From assembly GCA_913774355.1 (NCBI GenBank), contig CAJYGB010000018.1, positions 310,001 through 374,000 on the forward strand: a stretch of DNA of 64,000 bases, given 5' to 3'. Each line of letters starts with the position of its first letter. Within the stretch, counting starts at the first letter, position 1. This DNA is from an uncultured Chryseobacterium sp. (lineage in GTDB: Bacteria > Bacteroidota > Bacteroidia > Flavobacteriales > Weeksellaceae). Position numbers and translations under genes: made by a program. Below the pieces are notes generated by a model that was not told the DNA's origin, made no database searches, and saw only the letters and a list, made by a program, of their open reading frames with translations. Below are positions 42,452 to 51,546 of this stretch, in pieces.

Positions 42452-43156
42452 GTGAAAAAGTTATTATTCTTTTTATTTTCCGGCAGCATCGTGTCGGCTC
42501 AGAGTCCGGAACTGTTCAGCAATAGTTGGTACATTTCCAAAATGGTAATTAACGGTCAGACAACGGCCACTCCGCCAATGCAGGTGAACATAGGAACTTC
42601 TGTATTTAACAACTCAGGAACGGCATACGATTTCCAGTCCAGGTATTACAACTCAGCCGGTTCCATCATTACTTTTTCTCCTACATCAAACAGTTTTACG
42701 CGCCAGGGGGGCGGATGTACCCTTGCCATTTATAACGGTACCAATGCGGTAGCGGCTCAGGCCTATGATCAGCAGAATTGTGATTTTTATTTCAATTCCG
42801 GTACGGGCGCTGTTTTCAATTATCAGATCGTAACTTCCGGCACCCTGAAAACACTTATCATTACCCGTTCCTCTACCGGGGATCAGATTTTTTACAACAA
42901 TTCAGGCTTTCTAGGAACCCGGGAAAACATTCTTAAAAAACCGCTTTCCATTTATCCGAACCCGGTAAAAGATATGTTGAATCTTGAAGGAGTACCTAAA
43001 AATTCTGCTGTGAAAATTTACGATCTTTCCGGAAGAAAAGTAATGGAAGCTTACAGTGAAGATACCAAGCTGAAAATAGACATCAGCCGTTTGAGCAAGG
43101 GAACCTATATGATCCATTCTGAAAATATCCCGGCACAAAAATTCATTAAAGAATAA
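42452..43156 (+). CDS. Type IX secretion substrate with Por-type sorting domain, GTG start
   Basis: A 234-residue secreted protein with a signal peptide (MKKLLFFLFSGSIVSAQ). A strand-rich central domain of unknown function follows, with two Cys (GGGCTLAIYNG and QQNCDFYF) likely in a disulfide. The C-terminal type A sorting domain is clear: LSIYPNPVKDMLNLEG, VKIYDLSGRKVMEA, LKIDISRLSKGTYMIHSE and a final KFIKE. The PorSS/T9SS machinery would export it and may anchor it at the cell surface. The start is GTG, the only initiator that gives the full signal peptide. Confidence 0.9.
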   Translation: MKKLLFFLFSGSIVSAQSPELFSNSWYISKMVINGQTTATPPMQVNIGTSVFNNSGTAYDFQSRYYNSAGSIITFSPTSNSFTRQGGGCTLAIYNGTNAVAAQAYDQQNCDFYFNSGTGAVFNYQIVTSGTLKTLIITRSSTGDQIFYNNSGFLGTRENILKKPLSIYPNPVKDMLNLEGVPKNSAVKIYDLSGRKVMEAYSEDTKLKIDISRLSKGTYMIHSENIPAQKFIKE

Positions 43157-43200
43157 ACACTCCCAAATTTTATTAACGCATATTCTAAGATATTAAAATA

Positions 43201-43231
43201 AAAAGATGCCTTCAATCTGAAAGCATCTTTT
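43201..43231. terminator. Bidirectional terminator between convergent genes
   Basis: AAAAGATGC pairs with GCATCTTTT (9 bp) and is T-rich on both exits. It abuts the methyltransferase stop. Confidence 0.75.
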
Positions 43232-43999
43232 TTATTTTTTATAAATCAGCGGGAGGATCTCATTTTTCCTGAGTCCGTATTTTTTAATTTCTTCTTCGGA
43301 AAAGGTCTGCGAATAGAAGTTGGCATCCGTTTCAAATCCCGCTTTTTTCAGACGGTCAAAATAGTCCATCCCATACCAGCGTACATGGTCGTACTGACCG
43401 AAATGTTTCTGACGTTCTTTAGGGTCTTTAATCGTAAAATCTTCATACGTTTCTTCCAGTGCATTTTTCATCGGAACCTGTACGATTCCCCAGCCTCCCG
43501 GTCTCAGGACCCTGTACAGCTCCCCCATGGCTTTGGCATCGTCTTCAATATGTTCCAGCACATGGTTACAGAATACAATATCAAAACTTTCATCAGCGAA
43601 AGGCAGGTTCAGAATATCCGCTTTTACATCGACAATCGGGGAATACAGATCGGCAGAGATATAATCCAGGTTCCTCATTCTTTTGAATTTTCTCAAAAAT
43701 TCCTGTTCCGGGGCAATGTGTAAAACCTTATAATTCTTAATAAAAAACTCGGTTTCATTCTGGAGATACAGCCACATCTGACGATGTCTTTCGAGGCTTA
43801 ATGTTCCCGGAGATAGTGCATTTTCCCTTTGTGTCCCGTATCCGTAAGGAAGAAACTTCCGGTATGATTTCCCGTCGATCGGATCGATAAATTTATCACC
43901 TTTAAAAAACTGGTAAATCATAGGCCTCGCCCAGATGCTCATTTTGATCAGCAGCGGACGGGGAATTTTATTCAGTAAAAGTTTAGTGACTTTTTTCAT
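43232..43999 (-). CDS. Class I SAM-dependent methyltransferase
   Basis: A 255-residue methyltransferase of the Methyltransf_11 type. The SAM fold shows LHIAPEQEFLRKFKRMRNLDYISADLYS (motif I variant), VDVKADILNLPFADESFDIVFCNHVLEHI (motif II and post II) and LYRVLRPGGWGIVQVP. The substrate is unknown. Its ATG overlaps the stop of map by one base (TAATG), which implies translational coupling to the methionine aminopeptidase. Confidence 0.85.
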   Translation of the reverse strand: MKKVTKLLLNKIPRPLLIKMSIWARPMIYQFFKGDKFIDPIDGKSYRKFLPYGYGTQRENALSPGTLSLERHRQMWLYLQNETEFFIKNYKVLHIAPEQEFLRKFKRMRNLDYISADLYSPIVDVKADILNLPFADESFDIVFCNHVLEHIEDDAKAMGELYRVLRPGGWGIVQVPMKNALEETYEDFTIKDPKERQKHFGQYDHVRWYGMDYFDRLKKAGFETDANFYSQTFSEEEIKKYGLRKNEILPLIYKK

Positions 44000-44808
44000 T
44001 AAAAATCCAGTTGGAAAGCTTTTTCTTCGTCGCTTACGATGCCCAAGGCATCATAAATATACTGAAACGTTGAAAGCAGGACCGGTTTCCCGTTGATTAC
44101 CGCCACATCATGCTCGAAGTGTGCTGAAGGCTGGTTATCAAGCGTAGTTACCGTCCAACCATCGTTGTGGAACTTCACTTTTTCAGTTCCTAGGTTAATC
44201 ATGGGCTCAATGGCGATTGTAAGACCGTCCTTGATGACCTTTCCACTTCCCTGTCTTCCGTAGTTCGGAACCTGTGGGTCTTCGTGCATCTGTCTGCCCA
44301 CACCGTGGCCTACCAGTTCTTTTACAACCCCATATCCTTCTTTTTCGCAATGCGACTGAATAGCATATGAAATATCACCGATTCTTTTTCCTCTTACACA
44401 CTGCTCAATTCCTTTATACAAGGATTCTTTGGCAACTTTCAGCAGTTTTTTGGTTTCAGGTTTTATTTCGCCGATCTCGAACGTATAGGCATGGTCTCCT
44501 ACAAAACCGTTTAAAACAGCTCCACAATCAACAGAAAGTACATCCCCTTCTCTGATTTCTTCTTTATTCGGAAAACCGTGTACTACCTGTTCGTTAGGAG
44601 AGATGCAAAGCGAATACGGAAAACCTCCGTATCCCAAAAATGCAGGTTCGGCACCGTGATCTTTGATGAAATCGTGTGCCAGTTTATCCAAATACAAAGT
44701 GGTAATCCCCGGCTTTATTTCTTTCGCCAGCATTCCCAATGTCCTGGAAACCAGCTGAGCACTCTGCTTCATCAGACGCAATTCGTCTATTGTTTTTAAC
44801 TGAATCAT
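43999..44808 (-). CDS. map: Methionine aminopeptidase, type I
   Basis: A 269-residue metalloprotease that removes the initiator Met from new proteins. All five metal ligands are visible: two Asp in LSVDCGAVLNGFVGDHAYTF, His in VKELVGHGVGRQMHEDP, Glu in TIAIEPMINLG and Glu in SAHFEHDVAVI. It is a type I enzyme without the type II insertion. It lies upstream of, and overlaps, a methyltransferase gene. Confidence 0.95.
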   Translation of the reverse strand: MIQLKTIDELRLMKQSAQLVSRTLGMLAKEIKPGITTLYLDKLAHDFIKDHGAEPAFLGYGGFPYSLCISPNEQVVHGFPNKEEIREGDVLSVDCGAVLNGFVGDHAYTFEIGEIKPETKKLLKVAKESLYKGIEQCVRGKRIGDISYAIQSHCEKEGYGVVKELVGHGVGRQMHEDPQVPNYGRQGSGKVIKDGLTIAIEPMINLGTEKVKFHNDGWTVTTLDNQPSAHFEHDVAVINGKPVLLSTFQYIYDALGIVSDEEKAFQLDF

Positions 44809-44899
44809 AAATAATGTAACAATTTATAAATCTAGCAGTGTAATAATAATGAATTAAAAAATGGATCATTCTTACACTGATACATTATCAGACTATCTT

Positions 44900-45331
44900 T
44901 TACCAGAATAATCCTTTTTTCTTTTCTTTTTTTAGTTTGGAATAGGCAAGAACTTCTTTTCCCTCTACCCTAAACTCTATTCTTTCCTGAATGATGTTAT
45001 AGATTTCACCCCATCCCGGAAAACCTCCTAAATTTCGGTCATCAATGAACCAGTCTGCATCCAGCTTTCTCGATTGCGTTGCAGCATCAAAGACCTCACC
45101 TTCAAAGCTTGAATTAACAGCATAAAATTCGATCCCGTTCTTTCTGCAGAATTCTACTGCTTCATCCAGGGTTTTCCCATGCCTGTATGTCCATAAAATT
45201 AATCTGTACCCTTCGGCCTGAAGTCTTTTCAGTGTTTCAAAAGCAAAAATCTTCGGTTTGCCGATGGAAGGATATGCATCGTCAACGATGGTTCCGTCGA
45301 AGTCTACAGCAATTTTCTTGTTATTCATCAT
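44900..45331 (-). CDS. HAD-like BT0820-family protein
   Basis: A 143-residue minimal HAD-fold protein without a cap. Motif I is IAVDFDGTIVDD (two Asp), motif II lies in LILWTYRHGK and the acidic motif IV is ADWFIDDRNLGG. The length and the FDGTIV/IDDRNLGG pair match the Bacteroidota BT0820-like group, whose substrate is unknown. The start is MMNNKKIAVDF; seven upstream residues in the frame (MPLKIFD) are not convincing. A basic tail ends the protein (KLKKEKKKG). Confidence 0.82.
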   Translation of the reverse strand: MMNNKKIAVDFDGTIVDDAYPSIGKPKIFAFETLKRLQAEGYRLILWTYRHGKTLDEAVEFCRKNGIEFYAVNSSFEGEVFDAATQSRKLDADWFIDDRNLGGFPGWGEIYNIIQERIEFRVEGKEVLAYSKLKKEKKKGLFW

Positions 45332-45366
45332 ATCGAATATTTTGAGAGGCAAAGATACAAAAATAA

Positions 45367-45393
45367 AAGAGTGCTAAAATACTCAGCACTCTT
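45367..45393 (-). terminator. Terminator of the desaturase gene
   Basis: AAGAGTGCT pairs with AGCACTCTT (9 bp); on the minus strand it is followed by TTTATTTTTG. Confidence 0.8.
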
Positions 45394-45421
45394 AACTTTA
45401 TTATTTAATTATATTTTAAAC

Positions 45422-46402
45422 CTAGCTTTTCACCCAGTTGAACTGGAACTGCAGATCAGGAGTTGAAATCCTGTCGGTAATTTTCTGAAGTCTTGCCGGA
45501 AGTTTCATCAGGTATTCCTGTGCCTTTTCCGCTTTTTCGTTCAGGCCTTTCACATGCTCGATCTTCCATTCGTCAAGGAGTTCTTTCATGATATTGATGT
45601 AATCCTGCCCTGTATACACCATGCAACGCTGTGCCGCATCCGAGAAATGCCCCCAAAGCTCGCCTGCCTTTTGCCCTGATTGTCTCATCATGTGTGCAGG
45701 CATCACGATTTTCTTACGCATCATATCTTCAAAGGCAAGGATCATTTCGGAAGGATCGATCTCAAGGATTTTTGCTACAAAATGCTTATATGCTTTAGCG
45801 TGTCTCGCTTCGTCGGCAGCAATTACCCCACACATTTTGGCCAGCTTTCCGTTTCCGCACTGTTTGGCCAACGTACCTACCCTTCTGTGGGAGATGTTGG
45901 TAGCCGTTTCCTGAAAACTCGTATATATAAAGTTACGGTAAGGATCCATGCTTGTTCCTAAATCGAAACCATCATTGATCAGATACTGAGTGGTAATTTC
46001 CACTTCACGCATATTTACTCTTCCGCAAAGGTAAAGGTATTTGCTTAAAAGATCCCCGTGTCGGTTTTCTTCAGCTGTCCAAGCTCTTATCCAGTTGGCC
46101 CAGCCGATTTCTTTCTTTTCCTGATCTATCCCGTCTACGCCCATAAGCCATGATTCGTAAGAAGGCAAGGCTTCCTCCGTAATACAGTCACCGATAAGCG
46201 TTACGAAAAGGTCATAAGGCATTTCCCTCGCGAAAGTCTGAATTTCTTCTAAATCGTATTTGAAGCTCTCGCTGGAAGGATCCGGAAGATAATCGGAAGG
46301 CTGCCAGATTTTTTCAATTGGCGTTAAAAATTTATCCAGAAAAGAACCGACTTCCTTTTCCAAAATTCCCATTACTTCTTTTCTTACAAGCTGCTGATAC
46401 AT
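45422..46402 (-). CDS. Acyl-[acyl-carrier-protein] desaturase
   Basis: A 326-residue diiron enzyme that introduces a cis double bond into acyl-ACP chains, making unsaturated fatty acids. The ferritin-like iron motifs are clear: a Glu in CITEEALPSYE, E-x-x-H in WTAEENRHGDLL, and E-x-x-H in ADEARHAKAYKHF. Length and layout fit soluble stearoyl-ACP desaturases. It would need a ferredoxin, which is not adjacent. It is monocistronic and lies after gpmI, with terminators on both sides. Confidence 0.93.
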   Translation of the reverse strand: MYQQLVRKEVMGILEKEVGSFLDKFLTPIEKIWQPSDYLPDPSSESFKYDLEEIQTFAREMPYDLFVTLIGDCITEEALPSYESWLMGVDGIDQEKKEIGWANWIRAWTAEENRHGDLLSKYLYLCGRVNMREVEITTQYLINDGFDLGTSMDPYRNFIYTSFQETATNISHRRVGTLAKQCGNGKLAKMCGVIAADEARHAKAYKHFVAKILEIDPSEMILAFEDMMRKKIVMPAHMMRQSGQKAGELWGHFSDAAQRCMVYTGQDYINIMKELLDEWKIEHVKGLNEKAEKAQEYLMKLPARLQKITDRISTPDLQFQFNWVKS

Positions 46403-46496
46403 TTTTAGAATTTAGATTAAACCGCAAAGTTAAAGCTTTCTTTATTATTTAGGACATAATATTATGTTAATTCTTCTGATATTCGTCATAAAAAAA

Positions 46497-46521
46497 TGCC
46501 GCTATTGGTTTAATAACGGCA
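46497..46521 (-). terminator. Terminator of gpmI
   Basis: TGCCG...CGGCA with inner TATT/AATA pairing; on the minus strand it runs into seven T. Confidence 0.8.
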
Positions 46522-46545
46522 GGTGTGGTATAATATTATTACATT

Positions 46546-48087
46546 TTAGCTTACTAAGATATCCCCGGTCATTATTTCAGGAATTTCCACTCCCATTACT
46601 TTAAGAATGGTAGGGGCCACATCCCCTAATTTTCCGGGCTTCAGGTTCCAGGTCTGGTCTTTGTCCATCACGATGAAAGGTACCAGATTGGTGGAATGCT
46701 GAGTATTCGGTGACCCGTCCGGATTAATCATCACATCGGAATTTCCGTGGTCGGCAAGGATGAAAACGGCATATCCATGCTCATAAGCGGTTGTTGCTAC
46801 TTTTTCAATACACTGATCTACCGTTTCCGCTGCTTTTACGGCTGCTTCAAAAACCCCTGTGTGACCAACCATATCGGTATTGGCGAAATTCAGACATACA
46901 AAATCAGCTGTTTCATTTTCCAGTTCCGGAACAATGGCATTTGTAATATCATAAGCAGACATTTCCGGCTTCAGGTCATATGTTGGAACGTCTTTCGGGC
47001 TTGGACATAGCAGTCTTTTTTCTCCGTTAAAAGGTTCTTCTCTTCCTCCTGAAAAGAAAAAAGTAACGTGAGGATATTTTTCCGTCTCAGCAATTCTGAT
47101 CTGTGTTTTATGGTTCTTCTCAAGAACTTCACCCATGGTTTGATGCAAAACTTCTTCGTCAAAAACCACATGAACATTCTCAAAAGTTTTATCGTAATTC
47201 GTCAGAGTAACATAATACAAAGGCAATTTCCTCATGAAATATTCAGGATGATCGTGCTGGGTAAGCACTTCGGTGATTTCCCGGCCTCGGTCTGTACGGA
47301 AATTGAAGCAGATTACCACATCATGATCCGTGATTTTCGCTACCGGCACCACATTTCCCATAGCCGTGGACTCCATCATGATAATCGGCTTCATGAATTC
47401 GTCAGTGATGTTCTCATCATACGACTTCTGGATTTCCAGCAATGCATTTGTGGTCTGTGCTCCAACGCCTTCCACCATGGCATCGTACGCAATTTTTACA
47501 CGCTCCCATCTTTTGTCACGGTCCATGGCGTAATACCTTCCTACTACAGATGCGAGTTTACCCACCGTTTTTTCCATGTGTTCCTGAAGATCCTGGATAA
47601 ATCCTTTTCCGGAGCGCGGATCGCAGTCGCGGCCATCTGTAAAGGCATGAACAAATACATTTTCGTGCAATCCATATTCATGAGCAGCAGTTAAAAGCCC
47701 CTTTAAATGGTTGATATGCGAATGTACCCCTCCATCGGAAACCAAGCCGATAAAATGCACGTTTTTATTTTCTTTTTTTGCATAAGCAAAAGCATCCTGA
47801 ATACCTTTCTGCTGGCCCAGCGACCCGTTTTCAACAGCCATATTCAGCTTCACCAGGTTTTGGTATACTACTCTTCCTGCTCCAAGGTTCATGTGTCCCA
47901 CTTCGGAGTTGCCCATCTGTCCGGCGGGCAGTCCTACTGCCAGTCCGCTGGCTTCTAAGGTAGTGTGTGGAAAATTTTTAAGGCAGCTATCTATAAAAGG
48001 GGTGTTTGCTTTATCAATGGCTGAAACATTAGGATTTGTTCCCAGTCCCCATCCGTCAAGGATTGCTAATATTGCTTTTTTTGACAT
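46546..48087 (-). CDS. gpmI: 2,3-bisphosphoglycerate-independent phosphoglycerate mutase
   Basis: A 513-residue alkaline-phosphatase-superfamily mutase that interconverts 3- and 2-phosphoglycerate in glycolysis. The metal-binding and nucleophile segments are present: AILDGWGLG at the start, GQMGNSEVGHMNLGAGRVVYQ with the phosphorylated Ser, HSHINHL, FTDGRDCDP, and late NTDMVGHTG and LADHGNSDVM. The length is normal. A TAAATTTG box (48109-48116) lies upstream. Confidence 0.97.
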   Translation of the reverse strand: MSKKAILAILDGWGLGTNPNVSAIDKANTPFIDSCLKNFPHTTLEASGLAVGLPAGQMGNSEVGHMNLGAGRVVYQNLVKLNMAVENGSLGQQKGIQDAFAYAKKENKNVHFIGLVSDGGVHSHINHLKGLLTAAHEYGLHENVFVHAFTDGRDCDPRSGKGFIQDLQEHMEKTVGKLASVVGRYYAMDRDKRWERVKIAYDAMVEGVGAQTTNALLEIQKSYDENITDEFMKPIIMMESTAMGNVVPVAKITDHDVVICFNFRTDRGREITEVLTQHDHPEYFMRKLPLYYVTLTNYDKTFENVHVVFDEEVLHQTMGEVLEKNHKTQIRIAETEKYPHVTFFFSGGREEPFNGEKRLLCPSPKDVPTYDLKPEMSAYDITNAIVPELENETADFVCLNFANTDMVGHTGVFEAAVKAAETVDQCIEKVATTAYEHGYAVFILADHGNSDVMINPDGSPNTQHSTNLVPFIVMDKDQTWNLKPGKLGDVAPTILKVMGVEIPEIMTGDILVS

Positions 48088-48348
48088 TTTGTATAAACTT
48101 TTGTATTACAAATTTATTTATTTTGAAATAAAACGAAGAAACTACGGACTTAAAATTTGTTTAAAATTACCGTATTTGAGGGATTTCATGAATTTTATCC
48201 TAAACCCGTAATATCATCCTGCTGTTTTGCTGAAGAATGATATATACCGCAACCTGGTTTCTGGCATCAGTAATGCTGATGGTCTGAATAGCAGTTGATC
48301 TTGCTTTTTAATAGTAATGACGACTTTTTACTTTATTTGGCAAATGAT
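48088..48348. other. Intergenic, promoter of gpmI only
   Basis: It contains a minus-strand TAAATTTG box at 48109-48116, 22 bases before the gpmI ATG. Nothing else was recognised in the remaining AT-rich sequence. Confidence 0.45.
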
Positions 48349-48383
48349 AAAGAGGTTGTCCCAACTTCTGAAACAACCTCTTT
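48349..48383 (-). terminator. Terminator of the pyrophosphatase gene
   Basis: AAAGAGGTTGT pairs with ACAACCTCTTT (11 bp perfect) around a 13-base loop, 24 bases from the ppa stop. Confidence 0.8.
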
Positions 48384-48406
48384 TATACTATTTTACCAAA
48401 GGATTT

Positions 48407-49018
48407 TTATCCTCCGTAATTTTTTAAGTAATCTTCCTGAGAAGCTTTGATTACTATTTTCGCATGTTCTGCACCGTATACTTCCTGGATTCTGCATTTT
48501 GCAGGCTCATCCGGTAAGTTTTTATACGTCAGGAAATAGTGCATTAATCGTTTCACTTCTGCTTCAGGCAATTCTGAAATATCTCTGAAATGTCCAAAGG
48601 CATGATCTCCGATCATTACGGCAACAATTTTATCGTCCGCTTCCCCTCCGTCGATCATTTTAAACCCTCCGATCGGAATAGCCTCCATCAATAAGCCTCC
48701 TGCGTGGATATTGTGAGAACTTAGGACACAGATGTCAAGCGGGTCATGATCTCCCATGGTTACATCGGTTGCTCCTCTTTCAATGGCAAGATTCATTACC
48801 TCAGTATCGCAATACGTTCTTGGCACAAAGCCATATAATGCCGGGATGATATTGGAAAATTTCTGAGGGCGGTCTACCTTCAAAAATCCGGTTTCTTTAT
48901 CTACTTCGTATTTAATAGTGTCTGAAGGAACGATCTCCACGAAAACATTTACAACATTCGGCGCATCTTCTCCTGCAGAAATTCCGTGCCATGGATGTGC
49001 TTTAAAATTTGGAATCAT
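48407..49018 (-). CDS. ppa: Inorganic pyrophosphatase, family I
   Basis: A 203-residue soluble pyrophosphatase that hydrolyses PPi to drive biosynthesis. It has the family I core: VDRPQKFSNIIPALYGFVPRTYCDTEVM, the GDHDPLDICVL signature with catalytic Asp residues, and AIPIGGFKMIDGGEADDKIVAV. It belongs to the subgroup with slightly longer sequences found in Bacteroidota. It lies 23 bases after a small membrane-protein gene. Confidence 0.94.
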   Translation of the reverse strand: MIPNFKAHPWHGISAGEDAPNVVNVFVEIVPSDTIKYEVDKETGFLKVDRPQKFSNIIPALYGFVPRTYCDTEVMNLAIERGATDVTMGDHDPLDICVLSSHNIHAGGLLMEAIPIGGFKMIDGGEADDKIVAVMIGDHAFGHFRDISELPEAEVKRLMHYFLTYKNLPDEPAKCRIQEVYGAEHAKIVIKASQEDYLKNYGG

Positions 49019-49041
49019 TATTTAAATTTTTATTTTTTTAG

Positions 49042-49554
49042 TTAAGCTATTATTATAATTTCTTTTCTTAAATCTTCTATGGTCATGGAAATATAATCTT
49101 CATTCTCCATATAATTCATCAGGAAAATGGTTTTGAATTCATCAAGATTGATGTTTCCGTTGCTTTCTTCGTATGTTTTATGAAGCAGGGCGATGATGGC
49201 ATTTTTGGAATCGACTATATTTTTCCATGAGCTTTTCGTGATATACAGCTGTTGGGAAGCATTATAATCGAATTCTTCATTGATGGCTTTTTCGGTAAGG
49301 AAGATAAATTCGTGGGCAGCGAGGCCTTTATCGAATCGCTGGATCAGGTTGGAAGGCTTCAGTCTTTCCATGAAGAGCGTCATCCGTTCATACGACTGTG
49401 TTTTGTTTTCTGAATTTGATTTTACAGAAAGAAGCCTGATTTCCTGCTCTTTAAGTTTAATGTAAGTGAATACAAATTGCCTGAGCAAAACCAAAAAAGG
49501 AATTGCAATGATCAATGTAAAAGCATATGGTAAATATCCTGAAAAACTAGCCAT
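49042..49554 (-). CDS. Hypothetical protein with one membrane helix
   Basis: A 170-residue protein with an N-terminal membrane helix (LPYAFTLIIAIPFLVLLRQFVF). A soluble helical domain follows (LSVKSNSENKTQSYERMTLFMERLKPSNLIQRFD, then ASQQLYITKSSWKNIVDSKNAIIALLHKTY). Proteins of this shape beside ppa are common in Flavobacteriia; the function is not known to me. The start is the ATG of MASFSGYL, five codons inside a frame that otherwise starts with TTG. A minus-strand TAATTTTG box (49567-49574) lies 12 bases upstream. Confidence 0.78.
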   Translation of the reverse strand: MASFSGYLPYAFTLIIAIPFLVLLRQFVFTYIKLKEQEIRLLSVKSNSENKTQSYERMTLFMERLKPSNLIQRFDKGLAAHEFIFLTEKAINEEFDYNASQQLYITKSSWKNIVDSKNAIIALLHKTYEESNGNINLDEFKTIFLMNYMENEDYISMTIEDLRKEIIIIA

Positions 49555-49566
49555 AATTTGAGGAAG

Positions 49567-49574
49567 CAAAATTA
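49567..49574 (-). promoter_or_regulatory. Minus-7 promoter box for the 49042-49554 gene
   Basis: Minus-strand TAATTTTG, a full TAnnTTTG match, 12 bases before the chosen ATG. Confidence 0.45.
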
Positions 49575-49680
49575 CTAATTATTTGCATATTTTCTTATTA
49601 TTTTCAAAATTTAATTAGCCGAAGTTTTTTTCTCATGTAAATTATGAAAACCAAGAAATACATCGGTAAACCCATTGTCT

Positions 49681-50613
49681 TTAGAATTCAAAAAGTGCGG
49701 GTCGCTGCGTTACTTCATGATAGCAAATGCTGTTCTCATCAAAATAATGATATACCAGGCTTTTCCTAGTTCTCGATTTATCCGGATGTGGCTCTCCGCC
49801 ATGAAGAATGTTGGCATGCCAGATCAGCAGATCACCTTTTCTTGCCCGGAAGATTTCTTTTTTTAATCCCAATTCCTTTACCTTTTCTTCCAGAAATTCT
49901 TCGTAGGCTTTGTAGCTTTTCTTACCGATTTTGAGCGCATCACCTTCATTATCGTAATCGGAATTCAGAAAGTAGGGTAATTTATGGCTTTCCGGAATAT
50001 AGTGCAGGGCCCCGTTATTTTCATCAATGTCTTCCAGTGCGATCCATACCCCAAGAAGTCCGCCCAAAGGATAAGTCGTCATGTGAATACTGTCGGAATG
50101 GGTTTTCTGCTGGCTGCCATTGATGAAATTGATGCTTTGAAAGAGTTTTGCCTGGCCGTCCATGAGTATGGAAAGAAACTCCAGCAGGTCTTTATTGTTT
50201 CCGGTATTTTTAATGATTTCCGAATGGTGAATGACGAACATCAGCTTACCGCCGTAACGAAATTTAATCGTTCCTTCCGCCATCAGCTTATCGATCTCAT
50301 CATTGATTTGATCGGCTGTCTCACTGCTCAGGTAATTTTTTAAAATCAGATATCCCTGATCATCAAAGCGTTCCACACTGCCCTGATTTTCTGCAGAAAG
50401 GCTCTTATAAAAATTTGTTTTTTTAAGCCGCTGATAATCCAATTTCCTTTCATTTGAAGGAAGCTGGGCAAAATCTTTACTGGAAATACTGGAAAAATAA
50501 CTTTTACGAATTCCGTATTTTTTATACAAAGGGATATTATGCTTAAGCTTCCTTTTGTTGAAAAAGTTGTACACAATATACGGAAGCTTATAATTTCTGA
50601 TCTGTTTAAACAT
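49681..50613 (-). CDS. Phytanoyl-CoA dioxygenase (PhyH) family protein
   Basis: A 310-residue 2OG/Fe(II) oxygenase of the PhyH type. The facial triad appears as His and Asp in QKTHSDSIHMTTYPLG and a distal His in LLIWHANILHGGEPHPD, with the 2OG-binding Arg in KSRTRKSLVYHYF. GVWIALEDIDENNGALHYIPESHKL is the hallmark PhyH segment. The substrate is unknown; relatives hydroxylate lipids, antibiotics or ectoine. It is the last of a minus-strand run after a GNAT-like gene, with a 66-base gap. Confidence 0.87.
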   Translation of the reverse strand: MFKQIRNYKLPYIVYNFFNKRKLKHNIPLYKKYGIRKSYFSSISSKDFAQLPSNERKLDYQRLKKTNFYKSLSAENQGSVERFDDQGYLILKNYLSSETADQINDEIDKLMAEGTIKFRYGGKLMFVIHHSEIIKNTGNNKDLLEFLSILMDGQAKLFQSINFINGSQQKTHSDSIHMTTYPLGGLLGVWIALEDIDENNGALHYIPESHKLPYFLNSDYDNEGDALKIGKKSYKAYEEFLEEKVKELGLKKEIFRARKGDLLIWHANILHGGEPHPDKSRTRKSLVYHYFDENSICYHEVTQRPALFEF

Positions 50614-50679
50614 GCATTGTTAAAAAAAACAGGATAAATTTACGAATAATATATAGAATGAATCGAATAATCAGTATGA

Positions 50680-51546
50680 TCAGATAAATCTTTTCAGAAA
50701 TTTATTCTCGATGAAGTTATACTCTCGAAGCTCCGCTCCGAAACTTTTAAAAAAGACTTCAATACCACGGATATTACTGCCCATAAAATTAAAAGACTGC
50801 TGTCCGACATATTGCTGGAGAATCCTATCGATGAGAAAAGAAGATCCGTTTTCATGTTTGAAGTTTTCATTATTCACAAGTCCCAGAAGGGAAAGCTGCT
50901 TTTGATCTGCGATCAGTAATGCCAGGTTGATCAATATATTTCCCGAAAAAGCACCGCAGAGTTTCAGGCTATTGTTCTCTGCAAGGAAAATGAGATAATT
51001 TTTCAGCTGCTGCCACTCTGCTTCTTTTGCCAGCCCTTTGAAATTGTTTTTAATAAATTCCAACGAATCAGCATTTAAATCAATTTCATTGTACAAAAGA
51101 TGCTGCGCCATTTTTACGGTGGATTTCCGGCCCTTAAAATATTTTTTCCGTCTAAGGATGGCATAGTCGGAAACGGGGATGATGTAGTTTTTACGTTTTT
51201 CCAGATCGTCATCAAACCGGTTCCTGTCATTGAAAGAATATAGAAAAACCTTGTATTTCTTTTTCAGGAAATTCAAAAATGCTCCGTTTATTCCGGGATC
51301 ATCCGTTTTAGAAAAAATCCCCAGCTGCTGACAAAAAAGCGGCATATGGACAAAATCAATTCCCATTTTTCTCTTGATATGGATTGGCATTACCGCCTGA
51401 TAATCATCTTTTACCAGAATATGCCAGTTTCCGGAAAGCTGGTCCAGCACTTCTTTTCGGGCATACCCGTTTTTCTGTTCTGAATTTTCCAGACAATGGG
51501 TATATTTATCGAAATCGATCTCATTATATTTCAATCTTCTAATCAT
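50680..51546 (-). CDS. GNAT/FemAB-like acyltransferase, hypothetical
   Basis: A 288-residue protein. Its layout recalls the double-GNAT FemAB-like fold: WHILVKDDYQAVMPIHIKRKMGIDFVHMPLFCQQLGIF near the start, and KLCGAFSGNILINLALLIADQKQLSLLGLVNNENFKHENGSSFLIDRILQQY with FNFMGSNIRGIEVFFKSFGAELREY later, the N-x-RG-x-E-x-F-x-x-FG type motif. It may transfer an acyl or aminoacyl group. Its start overlaps the radC stop by 4 bases. Function is unproven. Confidence 0.65.
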   Translation of the reverse strand: MIRRLKYNEIDFDKYTHCLENSEQKNGYARKEVLDQLSGNWHILVKDDYQAVMPIHIKRKMGIDFVHMPLFCQQLGIFSKTDDPGINGAFLNFLKKKYKVFLYSFNDRNRFDDDLEKRKNYIIPVSDYAILRRKKYFKGRKSTVKMAQHLLYNEIDLNADSLEFIKNNFKGLAKEAEWQQLKNYLIFLAENNSLKLCGAFSGNILINLALLIADQKQLSLLGLVNNENFKHENGSSFLIDRILQQYVGQQSFNFMGSNIRGIEVFFKSFGAELREYNFIENKFLKRFI